From contig CP133159.1 in the NCBI GenBank assembly GCA_030913385.1, positions 62,001-126,000 of the forward strand: 64,000 nucleotides of DNA, read 5' to 3'. Positions 62,883 to 64,000 of this stretch are shown piece after piece (the first letter of the stretch is position 1; each line of letters opens with the position of its first letter). The position numbers were made by a program, and so were the translations under genes. Under the pieces are notes generated by a model. The model worked only from the letters and a program-made list of their open reading frames with translations, was not told the origin of the DNA and searched no databases. This DNA is from Cytophagaceae bacterium ABcell3. GTDB taxonomy: Bacteria > Bacteroidota > Bacteroidia > Cytophagales > Cytophagaceae.

Positions 62883-63947
62883 TTAAGTCTTGTTGGCGAG
62901 CTGCCCACAAGCCGCATCAATATCTTTCCCCCTGCTCCTTCTCACATTTACTACCACTCCTCTACGCTCCAGATAATTCTTAAAAATATCGAGCTTGTCT
63001 ACTTTAGTATTTACAAAAGTAGCTTCCGCAATAGGGTTATACTCTATGATATTAACTTTACATGGAACATGTTTTGTAAAAGCATACAGTTCTTTAGCAT
63101 CTTCAATATTGTCATTGAAGTTATGGAAAACAATATACTCAAAAGTGATTTTTCCTTTGGTCTTGCTGTAAAAATGTTGCAGGGCATCACGCAACACATC
63201 AAGGTTATTGGTCTCATTAATGGGCATAATCTGGTTTCTCTTTTCATCATTTGCCGCATGCAGAGAAAGCGCTAGATTAAACTTGACATGATCGTCTCCT
63301 AGTTTTCTGATCATTTTGGCAATGCCCGCAGTAGAAACCGTTATTCTTTTTGAGGCCATATTAAGGCCTGTCTCTGAGGTTATTTTCTCTATACCTTTTA
63401 ACAAATTAGTATAATTAAGTAGTGGCTCGCCCATACCCATAAATACTATATTTGTCAACGGTTGATTATAATGGCTTTCCGCCTGCTCATTAATAAGTAC
63501 CACCTGGTCATAGATTTCAGCAGGGTCTACATTCCTTTTGCGGTCCATGTACCCTGTAGCACAAAACTTGCAAGACAGCGAACATCCCACCTGAGAAGAA
63601 ACACATGCAGTCATTCGTCCATCTGCCGGAATAAGCACACCTTCTATTATATGCCCGTCGTGTAAGCGAAAAGCCGTTTTAATGGTGCCATCTTTACTTA
63701 CCTGCTTAGTATCTACTATAACATTGTTAATTACAAAACACTCCTTTAGCATCTCTCTGGTTTGAACAGAAAGATTCGTCATATCTTCAAAGTCGATAGA
63801 GGATTTTTTCCATAACCAATCGTACACTTGTTTGGCACGAAAAGCTTTATCTCCATTTTGAATAAAGAAGTCCTTTAGTTGATCAAGCGTCAACTGCCTT
63901 ATATCTTGTTTGATTATACCCGGCTCCATATTCCCAAATTTACACAA
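62883..63947 (-). CDS. rlmN: 23S rRNA (adenine-2503-C2) methyltransferase / tRNA m2A37 methyltransferase
   Basis: This 354-residue radical SAM enzyme methylates A2503 of 23S rRNA and A37 of some tRNAs. It has the three cluster Cys C122-x3-C126-x2-C129 (G-C-S-L-S-C-K-F-C), C115 just before them (A-C-V-S-S-Q-V-G, expected catalytic), and C347 near the end (A-A-C-G-Q), which carries the methyl in RlmN. G-M-G-E-P-L near 169 binds SAM. ATG 63929 (M-E-P-G) is an alternative start. Confidence 0.96.
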   Translation of the reverse strand: MCKFGNMEPGIIKQDIRQLTLDQLKDFFIQNGDKAFRAKQVYDWLWKKSSIDFEDMTNLSVQTREMLKECFVINNVIVDTKQVSKDGTIKTAFRLHDGHIIEGVLIPADGRMTACVSSQVGCSLSCKFCATGYMDRKRNVDPAEIYDQVVLINEQAESHYNQPLTNIVFMGMGEPLLNYTNLLKGIEKITSETGLNMASKRITVSTAGIAKMIRKLGDDHVKFNLALSLHAANDEKRNQIMPINETNNLDVLRDALQHFYSKTKGKITFEYIVFHNFNDNIEDAKELYAFTKHVPCKVNIIEYNPIAEATFVNTKVDKLDIFKNYLERRGVVVNVRRSRGKDIDAACGQLANKT

Positions 63948-64000
63948 TAAAATCTACACTTGATATAAAACAGACGTAATCATGATAAATTCCACATTTC

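Overview
The window looks like a chromosomal segment of a member of the Bacteroidota, most likely of the Cytophagia/Cytophagales type. Evidence seen: many lipoproteins and beta-barrel outer-membrane proteins; a thioredoxin-like protein with a type IX secretion-like C-terminal tail; families typical of the phylum (BT_3928-type DoxX protein, DUF1599, WG-repeat proteins); atpD-atpC as a separate two-gene unit; weak use of Shine-Dalgarno sequences; and a Bacteroidota-type promoter (TTTG, 19 bases, TAnnTTTG) ahead of atpD. No rRNA, tRNA or CRISPR array was recognised by eye, and the species cannot be named.

Layout. 1-2320 is ordinary: a low-complexity protein, a DUF2147 protein, a YebC-family regulator and a small charged protein closed by a clear terminator. 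2330-11000 is an accessory island: a PIN-domain toxin with a 313-residue partner; a type II restriction-modification pair (Eco47II/Sau96I-like nuclease plus C5-methyltransferase) lying between two direct copies of a ~240 bp repeat; a three-gene metal-binding lipoprotein/membrane cluster; an HTH protein plus Doc (Fic) toxin, each cut by one in-frame TAA; and a frameshifted orphan antitoxin. Several dispersed repeats, including a perfect 17-bp-stem palindrome, punctuate these modules. 11087-20480 is mixed: lipoproteins, a DUF3140 protein, an odd 2-hydroxyacid dehydrogenase relative, a DUF4269-GNAT fusion, an HNH (McrA-like) nuclease next to a frameshifted lipoprotein (both between direct repeats), two paralogous beta-barrels and a gene split by an in-frame TAG.

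20800-33230 carries a membrane glycosyltransferase, a lipoprotein gene bounded by 120-bp direct repeats, and housekeeping genes (M42 peptidase, acyl-CoA carboxylase beta, Ppx/GppA, SIMPL protein, PLP enzyme, LapA-like protein, MscS channel, Ldh-family oxidoreductase). 33300-42500 holds a lipoprotein, an ArsC-family protein, an ABC exporter half with a strikingly degenerate ATPase plus its HlyD partner, and two tandem WG-repeat proteins. 42700-64000 is mostly conserved core: hemA, a histidine kinase, atpD-atpC, an RluA-type pseudouridine synthase, panB, floA, proS, a repeat-rich lipoprotein, a FadL-type porin, a TlpA-like protein, aroK, an ABC permease, BT_3928, DUF1599, folP-cdaA and rlmN.

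The main items for follow-up are the degenerate ABC exporter whose start codon sits in a perfect hairpin, the 313-aa/PIN pair, the repeat-flanked restriction-modification island, the nonsense-interrupted Doc operon, and the recurring pattern of single accessory modules bounded by direct repeats.
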